Counted from the first letter of the stretch, positions 1-9,433 are shown. The stretch is 64,000 bases of DNA from Planktothricoides raciborskii GIHE-MW2 (GCF_040564635.1 NZ_CP159837.1:2111001-2175000); one strand, 5' to 3'. Notes: generated by a model not told the origin, from the sequence alone. Translations and numbers: made by a program.

Positions 1-1178
1 TTGTCAACAGTGATATTACGGAAAAAAAACAACTTGAAGAACAATTTTATCATGCTCAACGCTTAGAAAGTATCGGCACCTTAGCGGGGGGAATTGCCCA
101 TGATTTTAATAACATTTTGACCCCGATTTTGGGAATTAGTGAAATCCTGCCGCTCAAATTAACTAACGTTGATGCAAGAACCAAGCAACAATTAGCTTAC
201 CTAACCATGAGTGCGAGACGTGGGGCTGATTTAGTCAAGCAAATTCTCCTGTTCAGTCGCAGCACCGAGGGTCAATTGGTTACACTACAATTAGGATATG
301 TCCTGCTAGAAGTTAGCGGGATTGCTCAACATACCTTCCCCAAAGCGATCGCCATTAAAACTCAAATTCCTACCAAAGAACTCTGGACAATTTCAGCGGA
401 TGCTATTCAAATGCACCAAGTTTTTATGAATCTGATGGTGAATGCCAGGGATGCCATGCCAAAGGGAGGTAATTTAACCATTTCTGCCGAAAATCGTCAA
501 TTAGATGAAAATTACGCAGCGATGAATTTAGAAGCCAAATCCGGTGCTTATGTAGTGGTGACAGTAGCAGATACCGGCAGCGGCATTGTTCCAGAGGTAT
601 TAGACCGAATTTTTGAGCCATTTTTCACCACTAAAGAAACCGGGAAGGGAACCGGATTAGGCTTATCCACGGTGATGGGAATTGTCAAAAATCATGGCGG
701 GTTTATTAAGGTTAATACGGAGTTGGAAAAAGGGACGACTTTTCAAGTTTTCCTACCCTCAACCTCCGGGGAAGTCAGCGGCAAAAGCCTAGCAGAAGTA
801 ATCCCTAGAGGCCAGGGCGAAATGATTTTAATTGTAGATGATGAGATGCTGATTCAAGAGATTACCAAGACGACTTTAGAGAACTATAATTACAGAACCC
901 TGACCGCTAGTGATGCGATCGAAGCGATCGCTCTCTATGTGGAAAATAAACAGGAAGTCAAGGTGGTAATTATGGATATGATTATGCCTAATCTAGATCC
1001 GGTGACGGCGATCGATATTCTGCAAAAAATGAATCCCCAGCTTAAAATTATTGCCATTAGTGGATTACTGAGTAATCAACAACTAGCTTTAGACGCGAAT
1101 GTGAAGCGATTTTTGTTGAAACCTTACACCAGCAGCCAATTATTACAAACTTTAGCTGAGGTGATCGCGGAAAGCTGA
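1..1178 (+). CDS. Hybrid sensor histidine kinase with C-terminal receiver, 5'-truncated by the window
   Basis: The reading frame is open from base 3, so the start lies before the window. It opens with the end of a PAS-type sensor linker, then the H-box (LESIGTLAGGIAHDFNNIL) of the HisKA subclass found in NtrB-like hybrid kinases. The HATPase_c domain follows with its N-box (MNLMVNARDAM), DTGSGI, and GKGTGLGLSTV boxes. A receiver domain occupies the last 120 residues: acidic pair in LIVDDEM, phospho-acceptor Asp in VVIMDMIMP, and the conserved Lys in FLLKPY. The protein should autophosphorylate on His and pass phosphate to its own receiver. The signal sensed cannot be told because the N-terminus is missing. 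No DNA-binding output domain is present. Confidence 0.9.
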   Translation, partial: VNSDITEKKQLEEQFYHAQRLESIGTLAGGIAHDFNNILTPILGISEILPLKLTNVDARTKQQLAYLTMSARRGADLVKQILLFSRSTEGQLVTLQLGYVLLEVSGIAQHTFPKAIAIKTQIPTKELWTISADAIQMHQVFMNLMVNARDAMPKGGNLTISAENRQLDENYAAMNLEAKSGAYVVVTVADTGSGIVPEVLDRIFEPFFTTKETGKGTGLGLSTVMGIVKNHGGFIKVNTELEKGTTFQVFLPSTSGEVSGKSLAEVIPRGQGEMILIVDDEMLIQEITKTTLENYNYRTLTASDAIEAIALYVENKQEVKVVIMDMIMPNLDPVTAIDILQKMNPQLKIIAISGLLSNQQLALDANVKRFLLKPYTSSQLLQTLAEVIAES

Positions 1179-1195
1179 TGACCGGAGTAGTCCCC

Positions 1196-1223
1196 GTCGG
1201 GGTCAACAGCCGTTGACCCCGAC
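1196..1223. repeat. Palindromic GGGGTCAAC hairpin between convergent genes
   Basis: GTCGGGGTCAAC and GTTGACCCCGAC form a perfect 12-bp stem with a 4-base loop, placed between the histidine kinase (+) and the S9 peptidase (-). It can act as a bidirectional terminator. The core is the same as in the large palindrome at 7529-7570, so it is probably a member of a mobile palindromic family rather than a dedicated terminator. Confidence 0.6.
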
Positions 1224-1287
1224 AAGTCTGAGTTAGGTTCACGATAGCCAACCTAAAGCTGAATATTTTCCGCTGGTTCTATCGGTT

Positions 1288-3216
1288 CTATAAATTTTCA
1301 ATCAGCACAGGTGTCAAATCTTCGGCAGGTTCAAAGGCAAAGACTTTGGCGTAAAAATAAAATTCTCCGTCAATAGTGCGGATGATATTTTCTGCCCGAC
1401 GAAACCCATGTTGTTCTCCTTCATAAGCAATATAGGCGACGGGTAAACCTTTGGCTTTCAGGGCATTAACCATCATTTCCGCTTGATTCGGGGGCACAAT
1501 TTTATCTTCCAATCCCTGAAAAAATATGACGGGACAGGAAAGCCGATCGCAATAATGAATGGGCGATCGCTGACGATACAGTTCTTTCTTTTCTGGATAA
1601 GGCCCAATCAGGCGATCGAGATAGCGGGACTCAAACTTATGGGTATCTGTGGCCAAAGCTTCTAAATCACTCACCCCATAGTAGCTGGCTCCGGCTTTGA
1701 AGCGATCGCGGAATGTCAGGGCGCAAAGGGTAGTATAGCCTCCCGCACTCCCCCCAGCGATGCAGAGGCGATTTTCATCCACAAATCCATGTTCTGCCAA
1801 ATAAGCCGCACCATTCACGCAATCATCCACATCAACCACACCCCATTGACCTTTGAGGCGATCGCGATATTGGCGACCATACCCGGTACTGCCGCCATAA
1901 TTCACATCCAACACCGCAAACCCCCGCGAAGTCCAATATTGAATCCGTAAATTCAAACTGCTATCTGCTGCTGCGGTCGGGCCGCCGTGACTTTTCACCA
2001 CCAACGGGGGTAACTCACCTTCTGGGGCTTGGTAATCCTGATTTTTCGGCGGATAAAAAATCCCATAAGCGCTGAGTTCATGTTCCGTGGGAAATTCTAC
2101 CGACTGCGGTTCCGACAAATAACCCGGATCGATTTCTAACTGGGAAGACTTGCGGAGAACCTGGAATTCGCCACTATTTAAATCCAGCAAAACCACCGAA
2201 GTCGGGGTAGTCGCCGAACCAGCAATTAATAACACTTGATTCCCAGAAACTTTCGGCCCAGACATGGAAGTATAAGGCGTGTTAATTGGTTCCAGCTTGC
2301 CCGTTTTGGTGCTTAACTTCGCCAGACAAGTAATTCCGTTTTGAGTATAAGTGCAAATGATTTCATTTGGCGATGCTAAAGCATAAGTAGACATCCCAAA
2401 AACCCACTGCGGTAGGCCAAATTCGGCGGCCATTTCACACAGAGGCATCTCCGTTTCTTGTTGGAATTTATAAAGATTCCACCAGCCGGTACGGTCAGAG
2501 ACAAAATATAACGACCCATCCTCCGACCACTCTGGCTGAAAAATAGAAATATTCGGTCCACCATCGATTAATTCAGCCTTGGCCAAAGATCCATCCTCAC
2601 GGACAGAGGCAACCCATAATTCTGTCCCATCCCAGGGCATATTCGGATGATTCCAAGTAACCCAACAAAGTTGTTTTCCGTCGGGGCTGAGGCGGGGATT
2701 AGAGTAAAAATCATTTCCCGAAACTAAGATTTGGATATCTTCGGAATTATGTAGATTAATGCTGACGATAGTGTTAATTGGTTCCCCTTCTCCCCGATGG
2801 TCTTCCCGGACTGCAATCAACCGTCCCCGTTCTCGATCCAGGATATAATCGGCATAACGCATCGCACCTTCTGGGGTGATAGGTTCCGGTTGACCGTCAA
2901 GAGTTTGGCGATAGATCCGTTGATCGGCAAAATTAGAAAAGTAAATCGTCCCATCGGCGATCGCAAACGAACCGCCGCCATACTCATGCACCCTGGTGCG
3001 AACATTAAAGTCCCTCGGCGTACAGTCGGCAATTTTGCCATCGGGAGTTCGACGCACGATCGCATTCCGTCCACCTTCCGAAGGGCGCATCTCCAACCAA
3101 TAAATATCTGCACCGTCCCAAGTAATCCCCCCCAGTCCCACCGATCCAGCGACAATCAGATCCGAGGTAATGGGGGATTTCCACGATCCATACGGGGCAA
3201 CTTTTGGTTTAGACAT
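1288..3216 (-). CDS. S9 family serine peptidase (prolyl oligopeptidase / acylaminoacyl-peptidase type)
   Basis: This 642-residue protein has an N-terminal beta-propeller region of TolB/DPP-like blades (about residues 1-370) and a C-terminal alpha/beta-hydrolase domain. The catalytic triad can be read: nucleophile Ser near 490 in GGSAGGY, Asp near 571 in GLEDKIVPP, His near 603 in EQHGF. The oxyanion region appears as VVKSHGGPT. The length fits cytosolic dipeptidyl aminopeptidases/acylaminoacyl-peptidases, and no signal peptide is seen. The family cleaves short peptides, with access gated by the propeller. It is monocistronic and faces the kinase gene across a hairpin. The start ATG at 3216 is followed by [12 protein letters not shown], typical of cyanobacterial members. 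Confidence 0.93.
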   Translation of the reverse strand: MSKPKVAPYGSWKSPITSDLIVAGSVGLGGITWDGADIYWLEMRPSEGGRNAIVRRTPDGKIADCTPRDFNVRTRVHEYGGGSFAIADGTIYFSNFADQRIYRQTLDGQPEPITPEGAMRYADYILDRERGRLIAVREDHRGEGEPINTIVSINLHNSEDIQILVSGNDFYSNPRLSPDGKQLCWVTWNHPNMPWDGTELWVASVREDGSLAKAELIDGGPNISIFQPEWSEDGSLYFVSDRTGWWNLYKFQQETEMPLCEMAAEFGLPQWVFGMSTYALASPNEIICTYTQNGITCLAKLSTKTGKLEPINTPYTSMSGPKVSGNQVLLIAGSATTPTSVVLLDLNSGEFQVLRKSSQLEIDPGYLSEPQSVEFPTEHELSAYGIFYPPKNQDYQAPEGELPPLVVKSHGGPTAAADSSLNLRIQYWTSRGFAVLDVNYGGSTGYGRQYRDRLKGQWGVVDVDDCVNGAAYLAEHGFVDENRLCIAGGSAGGYTTLCALTFRDRFKAGASYYGVSDLEALATDTHKFESRYLDRLIGPYPEKKELYRQRSPIHYCDRLSCPVIFFQGLEDKIVPPNQAEMMVNALKAKGLPVAYIAYEGEQHGFRRAENIIRTIDGEFYFYAKVFAFEPAEDLTPVLIENL

Positions 3217-3415
3217 ATTATTTCCTAAGCAATAACAATAATATTGGCCAATATCTCTGGCGATGTTGGTGAGTTCTCGTGGAGTGAGAGCGATCGGGCT
3301 AAAACCGGCTAAAATTCAGGCATACTAAGGATTTAATGCGAAAAATTTACACAGACCCAATCCCTAACCTAGAAGACAGACACGATTAAGCAATCTTAAG
3401 CAATCTTAAGCAATA

Positions 3416-3562
3416 TTAGAATTTTTTCTTAACTTTTGGCAATCTCTTAATATAGTCACGAATCACTTCCGACATAGAAACCTCGCGTCGTTCTGCTTCT
3501 GCTTGCAAACGCTCTTTTTCCTGTCCAGTTAGGCGAATTTGTAATAGTTCGTTTCTGGCCAT
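3416..3562 (-). CDS. Small ribbon-helix-helix protein (48 aa)
   Basis: A short gene encoding MARNELLQIRLTGQEKERLQ followed by a second helix (VSMSEVIRDYIKRLPK). A beta-strand, helix, helix pattern with the SxSEVIRDYI motif is typical of MetJ/Arc-type ribbon-helix-helix DNA-binding proteins, often antitoxins. No toxin gene lies beside it. An AGGA ribosome-binding site precedes the ATG, and an extended -10 (TGCTATAAT on the minus strand, 3593-3601) sits about 30 bases upstream. An autoregulator or orphan antitoxin is likely; the target is unknown. Confidence 0.72.
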   Translation of the reverse strand: MARNELLQIRLTGQEKERLQAEAERREVSMSEVIRDYIKRLPKVKKKF

Positions 3563-3600
3563 CAGTGTCTTTGTCCTGACAATAATCGTTACATTATAGC

Positions 3601-3840
3601 AGTAAGCCTAGAGGTGGGGTGTAGGGTGTAGGGTGTGGAGCCGCCATCGGGAAGAAAGTGAAAAGTGGTAGGGGCGAATGGCCATTCGCCCGTACAAAAG
3701 TGGTAGGGGCGAATGGCCATATAGCCTGACGGCATGGGCTTCGCAAGGAAGCCCGTACAAAAGAAATATCACTATTTGCTATTCACTATTCACTATTCGT
3801 TATTCACTATTCACTATTCACTATTCACTATTCACTCTTC
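3601..3840. repeat. Interspersed repeat cluster with a CACTATT tandem tract
   Basis: Two partial copies of the GGGGCGAATGGCCAT element (about 3672-3692 and 3705-3722) are followed by a tandem tract of TTCACTATTCACTA units at about 3772-3836. A reading frame of the next gene runs back through this tract, but the translation is only the repeat (FTIHYSL units), so the tract is taken as non-coding. Confidence 0.7.
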
Positions 3841-3883
3841 CCTAAACCCCACACCCCTGCCCCTGAAGCCCAAGGAAACTCCC

Positions 3884-4948
3884 ATGATTTCTAGTGCAAT
3901 ATTAATTAAATTATTAGTCCCAACTGGATTAATCCTCGCTGGTTTGATTGGCGGAATCATCTTTGAAAAAAGAATTGTTAGCCAAGTCAAAAAAATCCTG
4001 ATTCAACGAGGAGTTAAATTCAATCGATTCCTAACTGACTCTGTGCGGGGAATTCCTTTCTTAATTTTCTTTGTAGCCGGAATTTATGCTGCCCTAATTA
4101 GTAGCTCTCTTGGCCCTAAATGGCAGTCATTTTTATCTCAATTAATTTTAATTATTATCTTAGGCTATACCACCCTATTTTTCTCTAAAATAGCCATTGG
4201 ATTTATTCGCCTCTATAGTCAAACAGCCGAAGGTTTTTTACCATTAACATCTTTGTTTGAAAACCTCACCAGACTATTAATTTTTATCATTGGCTTCTTA
4301 ATCATCCTGCAATCCCTGGGAATTTCCATCACCCCATTACTCACCGCATTAGGGGTCGGGGGAATTTCCGTGGGTTTAGCCCTACAAAGTACCCTATCAA
4401 ATATATTTTGTGGGATTAATTTAATTATGTCTCGCAAAGTTAATCCCGGAGATTATGTCAAACTAGAAACCGGAGAAGAAGGATATGTTACTGATGTGAC
4501 TTGGCGACATACCACAATTCGAGAATATCCCAATAATTTAATTATCGTTCCCAATGCGGAACTGGTTGCCTCTACCTTTAAAAATTATCATCTCCCGGAA
4601 AAAACCATGCTGATTTTAGTAGAAGTGGGAGTCAGTTATGATAGTGATTTAGAAAAAGTTGAAAGAGTGACTCTGGAAGTTGCCAAAGAAATTATGCGAG
4701 ATGTTCCCGGAGGTGTTTCTAATTTTAAACCATTTATCCGGTATCATAGTTTTGGCTATTTTAGTATTAATTTCACGGTTTATATGGAGGTCAAAGAATT
4801 TATCGATCATTTGTTGATTAAACATGAATTTATTAAAAAGCTATTTAAGCGGTATCAAATCGAAGGAATTACCATACCTTACCCGATTAAACCCGTTTAC
4901 AATCCCGAAACATCTCAAAATAAGCCGAAATCACCTTTTGATTTTTAG
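3884..4948 (+). CDS. MscS-type mechanosensitive ion channel
   Basis: The protein has 354 residues from the ATG at 3884, which is preceded by AAGGAAACTCCC; an upstream in-frame start would translate a tandem repeat and is rejected. Three or four hydrophobic helices lie in the first 200 residues. They are followed by the MscS pore/beta-domain signature (LTALGVGGISVGLALQSTLS, then NPGDYVKLETGEEGYVTDV and the NLIIVPNAEL loop). The family opens on membrane tension to release solutes at hypo-osmotic shock. It lies just upstream of a compatible-solute importer (proVXW), so an osmotic-stress neighbourhood is plausible. A cluster of palindromes separates the two units. Confidence 0.9.
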   Translation: MISSAILIKLLVPTGLILAGLIGGIIFEKRIVSQVKKILIQRGVKFNRFLTDSVRGIPFLIFFVAGIYAALISSSLGPKWQSFLSQLILIIILGYTTLFFSKIAIGFIRLYSQTAEGFLPLTSLFENLTRLLIFIIGFLIILQSLGISITPLLTALGVGGISVGLALQSTLSNIFCGINLIMSRKVNPGDYVKLETGEEGYVTDVTWRHTTIREYPNNLIIVPNAELVASTFKNYHLPEKTMLILVEVGVSYDSDLEKVERVTLEVAKEIMRDVPGGVSNFKPFIRYHSFGYFSINFTVYMEVKEFIDHLLIKHEFIKKLFKRYQIEGITIPYPIKPVYNPETSQNKPKSPFDF

Positions 4949-4979
4949 GTTAGGTTGAGAAAACACACCCAGAGACCGA

Positions 4980-5158
4980 ACCCAGAAACCGGGTTTCTTT
5001 TATGCTTACCACAGTTATCCTTGTTCCTGACAACAGAAACCCGGTTTCTTTTCCCCCAAGGAACAAAAACCAGCTACGAAACCCAGAAACCGGGTTTCTT
5101 TTCTGGTTACCACAGTTATCCTTGTTCCTGACAACAGAAACCCGGTTTCTTTTGCCCC
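4980..5158. repeat. Duplicated pair of AGAAACC-GGTTTCT palindromes
   Basis: Four copies of the 15-base palindrome (AGAAACCGGGTTTCT or its complement form) lie at 4984-4998, 5035-5049, 5085-5099 and 5136-5150. They are arranged as two near-identical direct repeats of about 75 bp that share the spacer CACAGTTATCCTTGTTCCTG. They could form stem-loops at the 3' end of the mscS transcript. The family recurs throughout the window. Confidence 0.85.
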
Positions 5159-5177
5159 AATAAAAGTATATTTTTTT

Positions 5178-6374
5178 ATGAATTTAATGCCGAAAATTCA
5201 AATTGAACATCTGATTAAAATCTATGGTTCCAACCCTCGGTATGCTTTGCAACTTTTTCGCGAGGGAAAAACCAGAGATGAAATTTTACAATTAACCAAT
5301 CATGTTGTGGGCATTGCCGATGTTTCTCTGTCGATCGCCCAGGGAGAAATATTTGTGATCATGGGATTATCCGGTTCCGGCAAATCTACCCTGGTGCGTT
5401 GTCTTAACCGATTGATTCATCCCACCAGCGGACATATCTATATTGATGGAGAAGATGTGGTGCGGATGGATGAAAAAAGACTGCGGGAAATTCGCTTAAC
5501 TAAGGTGTCGATGGTTTTTCAAGGATTTGGTTTATTGCCCCATAAAACCGTGGCGGAAAATGTGGCTTATGGATTGAAAATTCGCGGAGTCAGCAAAGTT
5601 AAATGTCGTGAAAAAGCCTGGGAAAATTTGGCACGGGTGGGTTTAGAAGCATGGGCTGATTATTTGCCTTCTTCCCTGAGTGGGGGGATGCAGCAACGGG
5701 TAGGTTTAGCCCGCGCTTTGGCGACGGATGCGGATATTTTATTGATGGATGAACCGTTTAGTGCCCTTGACCCAATTATTCGCCGAGAAATGCAGGACGA
5801 GTTACTCCGATTGCAAACAGAATTGCACAAGACGATTGTGTTTATTAGCCACGATATTCACGAGGCTTTAAGATTGGGCGATCGCATTGCGGTGATGAAA
5901 GATGGCGGCATTGTTCAAGTGAGTCAACCGGAAGACTTAATCACTCAACCCCAGGGCGATTATATCCGCGCTTTCCTTCAAGATGTTAACCGGGCGCAAG
6001 TCCTAAAAGCGGGTACAATTGCCCGTGAAACTGTATCATTAATTTTGGGTGAATCGGCCAAAGTTGCACTTGAACAAATGTCAGCAAATCAATTAACCCA
6101 AATGTATGTGATTTCCTCCAATGGTAAACCCGTGGGTTTGCTCAACCGAACCACTCTGGAAGCAGCGATCGCCCTAGGAAAAGAGGATATTACCGAAATT
6201 ATGACCCGCCAATTTCCCATTGTCAGCGCTGTAACCCCTGTAGAAAATATCTTTCCCCTTTGTCAACTCAACCAGGCGATCGCTGTCGTTGATGACCAAG
6301 AAAAATTGATGGGGACAATTCAAATATCCGATATCTTAAACAGTCTGAGTCCTGTCACCGCATTTTGCAAATAA
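5178..6374 (+). CDS. proV: Glycine betaine/proline ABC transporter, ATP-binding subunit with CBS domains
   Basis: A 398-residue ABC ATPase of the ProV/OpuAA class. Visible are Walker A (GLSGSGKS), the Q-loop (MVFQGFGLLPHKTV), the signature LSGGMQQRVGLARAL, Walker B (ILLMDEPFSALDP) and the switch His (FISHDIHEALRLGDRI). The N-terminal extension (IKIYGSNP, then LFREGKTRDEI) is typical of this class. Residues 270-395 form a CBS pair, which in OpuA senses ionic strength. The protein should energise import of betaine or proline with the ProX and ProW proteins downstream. A second ATG lies three codons inside (5187), so the exact start is uncertain. Confidence 0.93.
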   Translation: MNLMPKIQIEHLIKIYGSNPRYALQLFREGKTRDEILQLTNHVVGIADVSLSIAQGEIFVIMGLSGSGKSTLVRCLNRLIHPTSGHIYIDGEDVVRMDEKRLREIRLTKVSMVFQGFGLLPHKTVAENVAYGLKIRGVSKVKCREKAWENLARVGLEAWADYLPSSLSGGMQQRVGLARALATDADILLMDEPFSALDPIIRREMQDELLRLQTELHKTIVFISHDIHEALRLGDRIAVMKDGGIVQVSQPEDLITQPQGDYIRAFLQDVNRAQVLKAGTIARETVSLILGESAKVALEQMSANQLTQMYVISSNGKPVGLLNRTTLEAAIALGKEDITEIMTRQFPIVSAVTPVENIFPLCQLNQAIAVVDDQEKLMGTIQISDILNSLSPVTAFCK

Positions 6375-6397
6375 TTAGTTTACCCTGAAAAAAAACC

Positions 6398-7462
6398 ATG
6401 ATATTCCAACCATCCCCAAAACCCTGGCAAAAACTCGTCCTCATCACCGTATTAAGCAGCGTATTCGGCACGGTATTAACTGGCTTAACTGCCTGTCAAC
6501 CGCAGATAAAATCTACAGACAATCAAACATCTTCCGCACCACAATTAACTATTCGTTCCGCCCATAGTAGTTGGATTGATGAGCGATTTCAAATAGAAAT
6601 TGTGAATATGGGTTTAGAAAAATTGGGCTATAAAATAGCGTCGCCCAAAGAATTAGATTACCCGGCTCTTTATCTGGCGATCGCCAATGGGGATTTAGAT
6701 TATAGCACCGTTTACTATGACCCGGCACACCAACTATTTTTTGAAAATGCTGGGGGACAAGCCAAACTTCAGCCCGTGGGAATTATTACTCCCGACGGCA
6801 TCGCTGGCTATCAAATCGATCAAAAAACTGCCACTAAATATAATATCAAAAATATCGCCCAATTGCAAGATCCCAAACTGGCCAAACTCTTTGACTCTGA
6901 TGGCGATGGCAAGGCAAATTTAGTCGGATGCACTCCTGGTTGGGTTTGTGAATTAGCGATCGACCATCAAATTAAAGCTTACGGACTTGAGCAAACTGTT
7001 GAGCAAGATAGAGGCAATTATGCGGCATTAATGGCTGATGCGATCGCCCGTTACCAACAAGGGCAATCGATTATTTTCTTTGCCTATAATCCCCACTGGA
7101 TTGGTGCAGTTTTTCAGCCCGATCGCGACGTGGTTTGGTTAGAAGTTCCTTTTACTTCTCTGCCGGAAAGTATGGGCAAAATCACCGCAAAAGATACGGT
7201 GATGAATGGCAAAAATTTTGGCTTAGTCAGAACTCAGCAGCGAATTGTGGCCAATCCTAATTTTTTGGCCAAAAATCCAGTGGCTAAACGCTGGTTTGAA
7301 TTAGTGAAAATTCCCGTCGCTGATATGAATGCTGAAAGCTTAAGAATTAAAAATGGGGAAAATCGGGTCAAAGATATTCGCCGTCATGGGGCAGAATGGG
7401 TCAGCCAAAATCAAGCCCTGTTTGATAGTTGGTTAGCACAAGCTAAACAAGCGGCTGAATGA
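6398..7462 (+). CDS. proX: Glycine betaine/proline ABC transporter, substrate-binding lipoprotein
   Basis: 354 residues with a lipoprotein signal peptide: basic N-terminus, hydrophobic stretch (LVLITVLSSVFGTVL) and lipobox LTGLTAC, with Cys near residue 33. The mature part is an OpuAC/ProX-type periplasmic binding protein, with TVRSAHS-like start, the YYDPAHQLFF segment and GNLVGCTPGW-type lobes. It should bind the solute and deliver it to ProW. It starts 23 bases after proV and is clearly in the same operon. The usual order V-W-X is changed here to V-X-W. Confidence 0.9.
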   Translation: MIFQPSPKPWQKLVLITVLSSVFGTVLTGLTACQPQIKSTDNQTSSAPQLTIRSAHSSWIDERFQIEIVNMGLEKLGYKIASPKELDYPALYLAIANGDLDYSTVYYDPAHQLFFENAGGQAKLQPVGIITPDGIAGYQIDQKTATKYNIKNIAQLQDPKLAKLFDSDGDGKANLVGCTPGWVCELAIDHQIKAYGLEQTVEQDRGNYAALMADAIARYQQGQSIIFFAYNPHWIGAVFQPDRDVVWLEVPFTSLPESMGKITAKDTVMNGKNFGLVRTQQRIVANPNFLAKNPVAKRWFELVKIPVADMNAESLRIKNGENRVKDIRRHGAEWVSQNQALFDSWLAQAKQAAE

Positions 7463-7481
7463 ATACATTTTTAGATGTTTC

Positions 7482-7616
7482 TATAACAGTGGTTTTTAGA
7501 TTAATAAACCACAGCAGGCGGGGATAGAAATCCCCGTAGGGGTCAACGGCCGTTGACCCCTACGGGGATTCATTCCCTGGCGGTTAATGTGGTTTACTCA
7601 GTAGAAAACCGCTATA
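7482..7616. mobile_element. MITE-like element with a perfect 42-bp palindrome at its centre
   Basis: The element has imperfect terminal inverted repeats (TATAACAGTGGTTTT at the left, AAAACCGCTATA at the right, extended by the complementary pair AATAAACCACA and TGTGGTTTA). Its centre, 7529-7570, is a perfect palindrome of two 21-base arms around GGGGTCAACGG/CCGTTGACCCC. It lies between proX and proW and would form a strong hairpin in the operon mRNA. It has no coding capacity. Confidence 0.75.
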
Positions 7617-7639
7617 ACAGCCATTTATTCTTGGTTGAA

Positions 7640-7733
7640 AAATATACAGCACTTGTCAGAGTGATTAAGGACAAAAAACCCTGTCATTCCCGCGCGGGAA
7701 TCCAGAAAAAGTAATCCCGATAATACCAGCTAT
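7640..7733. repeat. Degenerate interspersed element with CATTCCCGCGCGGGAAT core
   Basis: The core CATTCCCGCGCGGGAAT and the flanks AGGACAAAAAACCCTG and AATCCAGAAAA match the small elements at 18564-18661 and 21105-21207, though the ends are less well kept. Together with the preceding element it fills the gap between proX and proW. Confidence 0.5.
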
Positions 7734-7773
7734 ATTTTTCAACCTGATTCAAATAATTTTACTGGCAATTATC

Positions 7774-8700
7774 ATGGCTTATCATCAAGTTTGGTTAAAT
7801 TCGCTGTTAAATCCTTTCGAGAGTTATACAATTCCGCTGGATGATTGGATTACGGCGTTAATTAATTTTATAGTGCAACAATTTAGGCCTGTATTTCAAG
7901 CGATTGCCTTGCCGATTAAGGTAATTTTAGAAAGTATTGCATCAATTTTTGTAGCTACCCCACCCTTAATATTCTTAGTCATATTGGGGGCGATCGCGTG
8001 GCAAATAGCTGGCAGAAAAATGGCTATTTATAGCTTAATTGGGTTAACTTTAATTGGTTTTTTGGGCATTTGGGAAGAAGCAATGGTATCCCTGTCTTTA
8101 GTCATAACGGCGGTGATATTTTGTCTAGTCATAGGAATTCCTTTAGGCATTGCTTGTGCTCGCAGCGATCGCCTGGAAAAAATCATCCAGCCTTTATTAG
8201 ATGTAATGCAAACCTTGCCCACTTTTGTTTATTTAGTGCCGGTAGTGATGCTGTTTGGCATTGGGGAAGTACCGGGAGTAATTGCGACAATTATATTCGC
8301 TTTGCCCCCTTTAATTCGTCTGACTAATTTAGGCATTCGGCAAGTACCCGCAGAAGTCGTCGAAGCCGCGATCGCCTTTGGTTCAACCCCCAACCAAGTG
8401 CTCTGGGAAGCCCAAATTCCTCTAGCCATGCCAACGATTTTAGCGGGGGTAAATCAAGCAATTTTAATGGCATTATCTATGTCTGTAGTGACTTCAATGA
8501 TTGCCGTTCCAGGCTTAGGATTAATGGTGTTACAAGGAGTAGGACGTTTGGATATTGGACTAGCAGCAGTAGGCGGTTTAGGAATTGTTCTATTAGCAAT
8601 TATCCTCGATCGCATCACCCAAACCGTGGGAAAAAATAACTTGCTTTCGTGGAAACAGCGGGGTATTATTGGGTTAATATTAAATTACTTAAGTAGGTGA
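7774..8700 (+). CDS. proW: Glycine betaine/proline ABC transporter, permease subunit
   Basis: 308 residues with about six or seven hydrophobic helices and the binding-protein-dependent transport EAA loop (PAEVVEAAIAFGSTPNQVLWEAQIPLAMPTI, residues about 190-220). An N-terminal extra helix region before the permease core (WITALINFIVQQFRPVF) is typical of ProW. It forms the membrane channel for ProV/ProX. It sits 311 bp after proX because two small elements fill the gap. Its last codons (TTA AGT AGG TGA) lie inside the terminal repeat of a MITE that begins at 8690, so the natural C-terminus was probably replaced. Confidence 0.92.
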   Translation: MAYHQVWLNSLLNPFESYTIPLDDWITALINFIVQQFRPVFQAIALPIKVILESIASIFVATPPLIFLVILGAIAWQIAGRKMAIYSLIGLTLIGFLGIWEEAMVSLSLVITAVIFCLVIGIPLGIACARSDRLEKIIQPLLDVMQTLPTFVYLVPVVMLFGIGEVPGVIATIIFALPPLIRLTNLGIRQVPAEVVEAAIAFGSTPNQVLWEAQIPLAMPTILAGVNQAILMALSMSVVTSMIAVPGLGLMVLQGVGRLDIGLAAVGGLGIVLLAIILDRITQTVGKNNLLSWKQRGIIGLILNYLSR

Positions 8701-8940
8701 ACATAATTAATTGCACTTTTCGTTCCCCGCCGATAGGCTTTGGATTCCCGCATATAGGAAGGAGAGAGAATAGAGAAGAGAGAAAAGAGTGAATAGTGAA
8801 TAGTGAATAGTGATATTTATTTTCACTTTTCACTTTTCACTTTCCTCTTTCCTCTTTCCTCTTTCCTCTTTCCTCTTTCCTCTTTCCTCTTTCCTCTTTT
8901 CTTCTGATATGGTCTGTGGTTATTTCTGCCCACCTACTTA
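8690..8940. mobile_element. MITE with TAAGTAGGTG ends, expanded by internal tandem repeats
   Basis: The left end TAAGTAGGTGAACATAA starts inside the last codons of proW. The right end CCCACCTACTTA closes at 8940. The outer parts match, in reverse orientation, the 128-bp element at 35612-35739 (shared tracts TTAATTGCACTTTTCGTTCC and CTGATATGG). Between them this copy has gained a purine tract, AGTGAATAGTGAAT units, and a run of eight or nine CTTTCCT units (8838-8898). Confidence 0.8.
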
Positions 8941-9018
8941 GATGCGAAAAAATCCAATAAATTAAAAGCGATATAATTATATTAATTTTAATTTAAATAA
9001 GAGATTTAATTTCTGTAT

Positions 9019-9046
9019 GTAGGGGCGAATGGCCATTCGCCCCTAC
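9019..9046. repeat. Perfect 28-bp palindrome of the GGGGCGAATGGCC family
   Basis: Two 14-base arms built on GTAGGGGCGAATGG are exact complements with no loop. Partial copies occur at 3672-3722. The family is a short non-coding interspersed repeat. Confidence 0.8.
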
Positions 9047-9084
9047 AGCATTAGATCAAGCAGAATTGAAATAACTATAAATAA

Positions 9085-9138
9085 CAAATACCCCCTGGGA
9101 ATAGAGAAAACGGACTTTCTCCAGCCAGGGGGTATTTG
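9085..9138. terminator. Long hairpin, likely bidirectional terminator
   Basis: CAAATACCCCCTGG (9085-9098) pairs perfectly with CCAGGGGGTATTTG (9125-9138). A second small stem (GAGAAA/TTTCTC) lies in the loop. It sits between proW (+) and the SLOG gene (-), the right place for a shared terminator, although neither side has a strong U-run. Confidence 0.55.
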
Positions 9139-9433
9139 ATTGGTAGTGGGCATGAAGTGAAATGATATGAATTAGAAATTTTCTCCTATGTAGGTGGGAA
9201 CCATGTTTTTATGGGATAAGAATTCAGCGATCGCAAATTATTTGCCAGAACGCGATCAGCCAATGGATCGGCGATCGCCTTCAATGGGACGATCTCTGAA
9301 TACTTAGCCCAGTGAGAAAATAGAAAATGCCTCACTACTTCGGTGCTGTCATAGAAGCGGTCATGGAAATTGAGGGAAATTCTTTGCCTTAATTTCAAAT
9401 AGCAAAGAAAGCACAAGGTTCGAGAACCCGGTC

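Larger units (their letters stand above)
8941..9433. other. Intergenic region between convergent genes: palindromes only
   Basis: No gene is supported. It contains an AT-rich tract, the palindrome at 9019-9046 and the hairpin at 9085-9138. A 76-codon frame on the minus strand (9186-9416) has no recognisable domain, no good ribosome-binding site and HIP1-rich composition, and it is not called. Confidence 0.6.

Noticed and set aside
3734-3883. N-terminal extension of the MscS gene
   Set aside because: Its translation is only the CACTATT tandem tract; the ATG at 3884 has a better ribosome-binding site and fits the family.
9186-9416. 76-codon frame on the minus strand
   Set aside because: No domain, no ribosome-binding site, and it covers HIP1-rich intergenic DNA.
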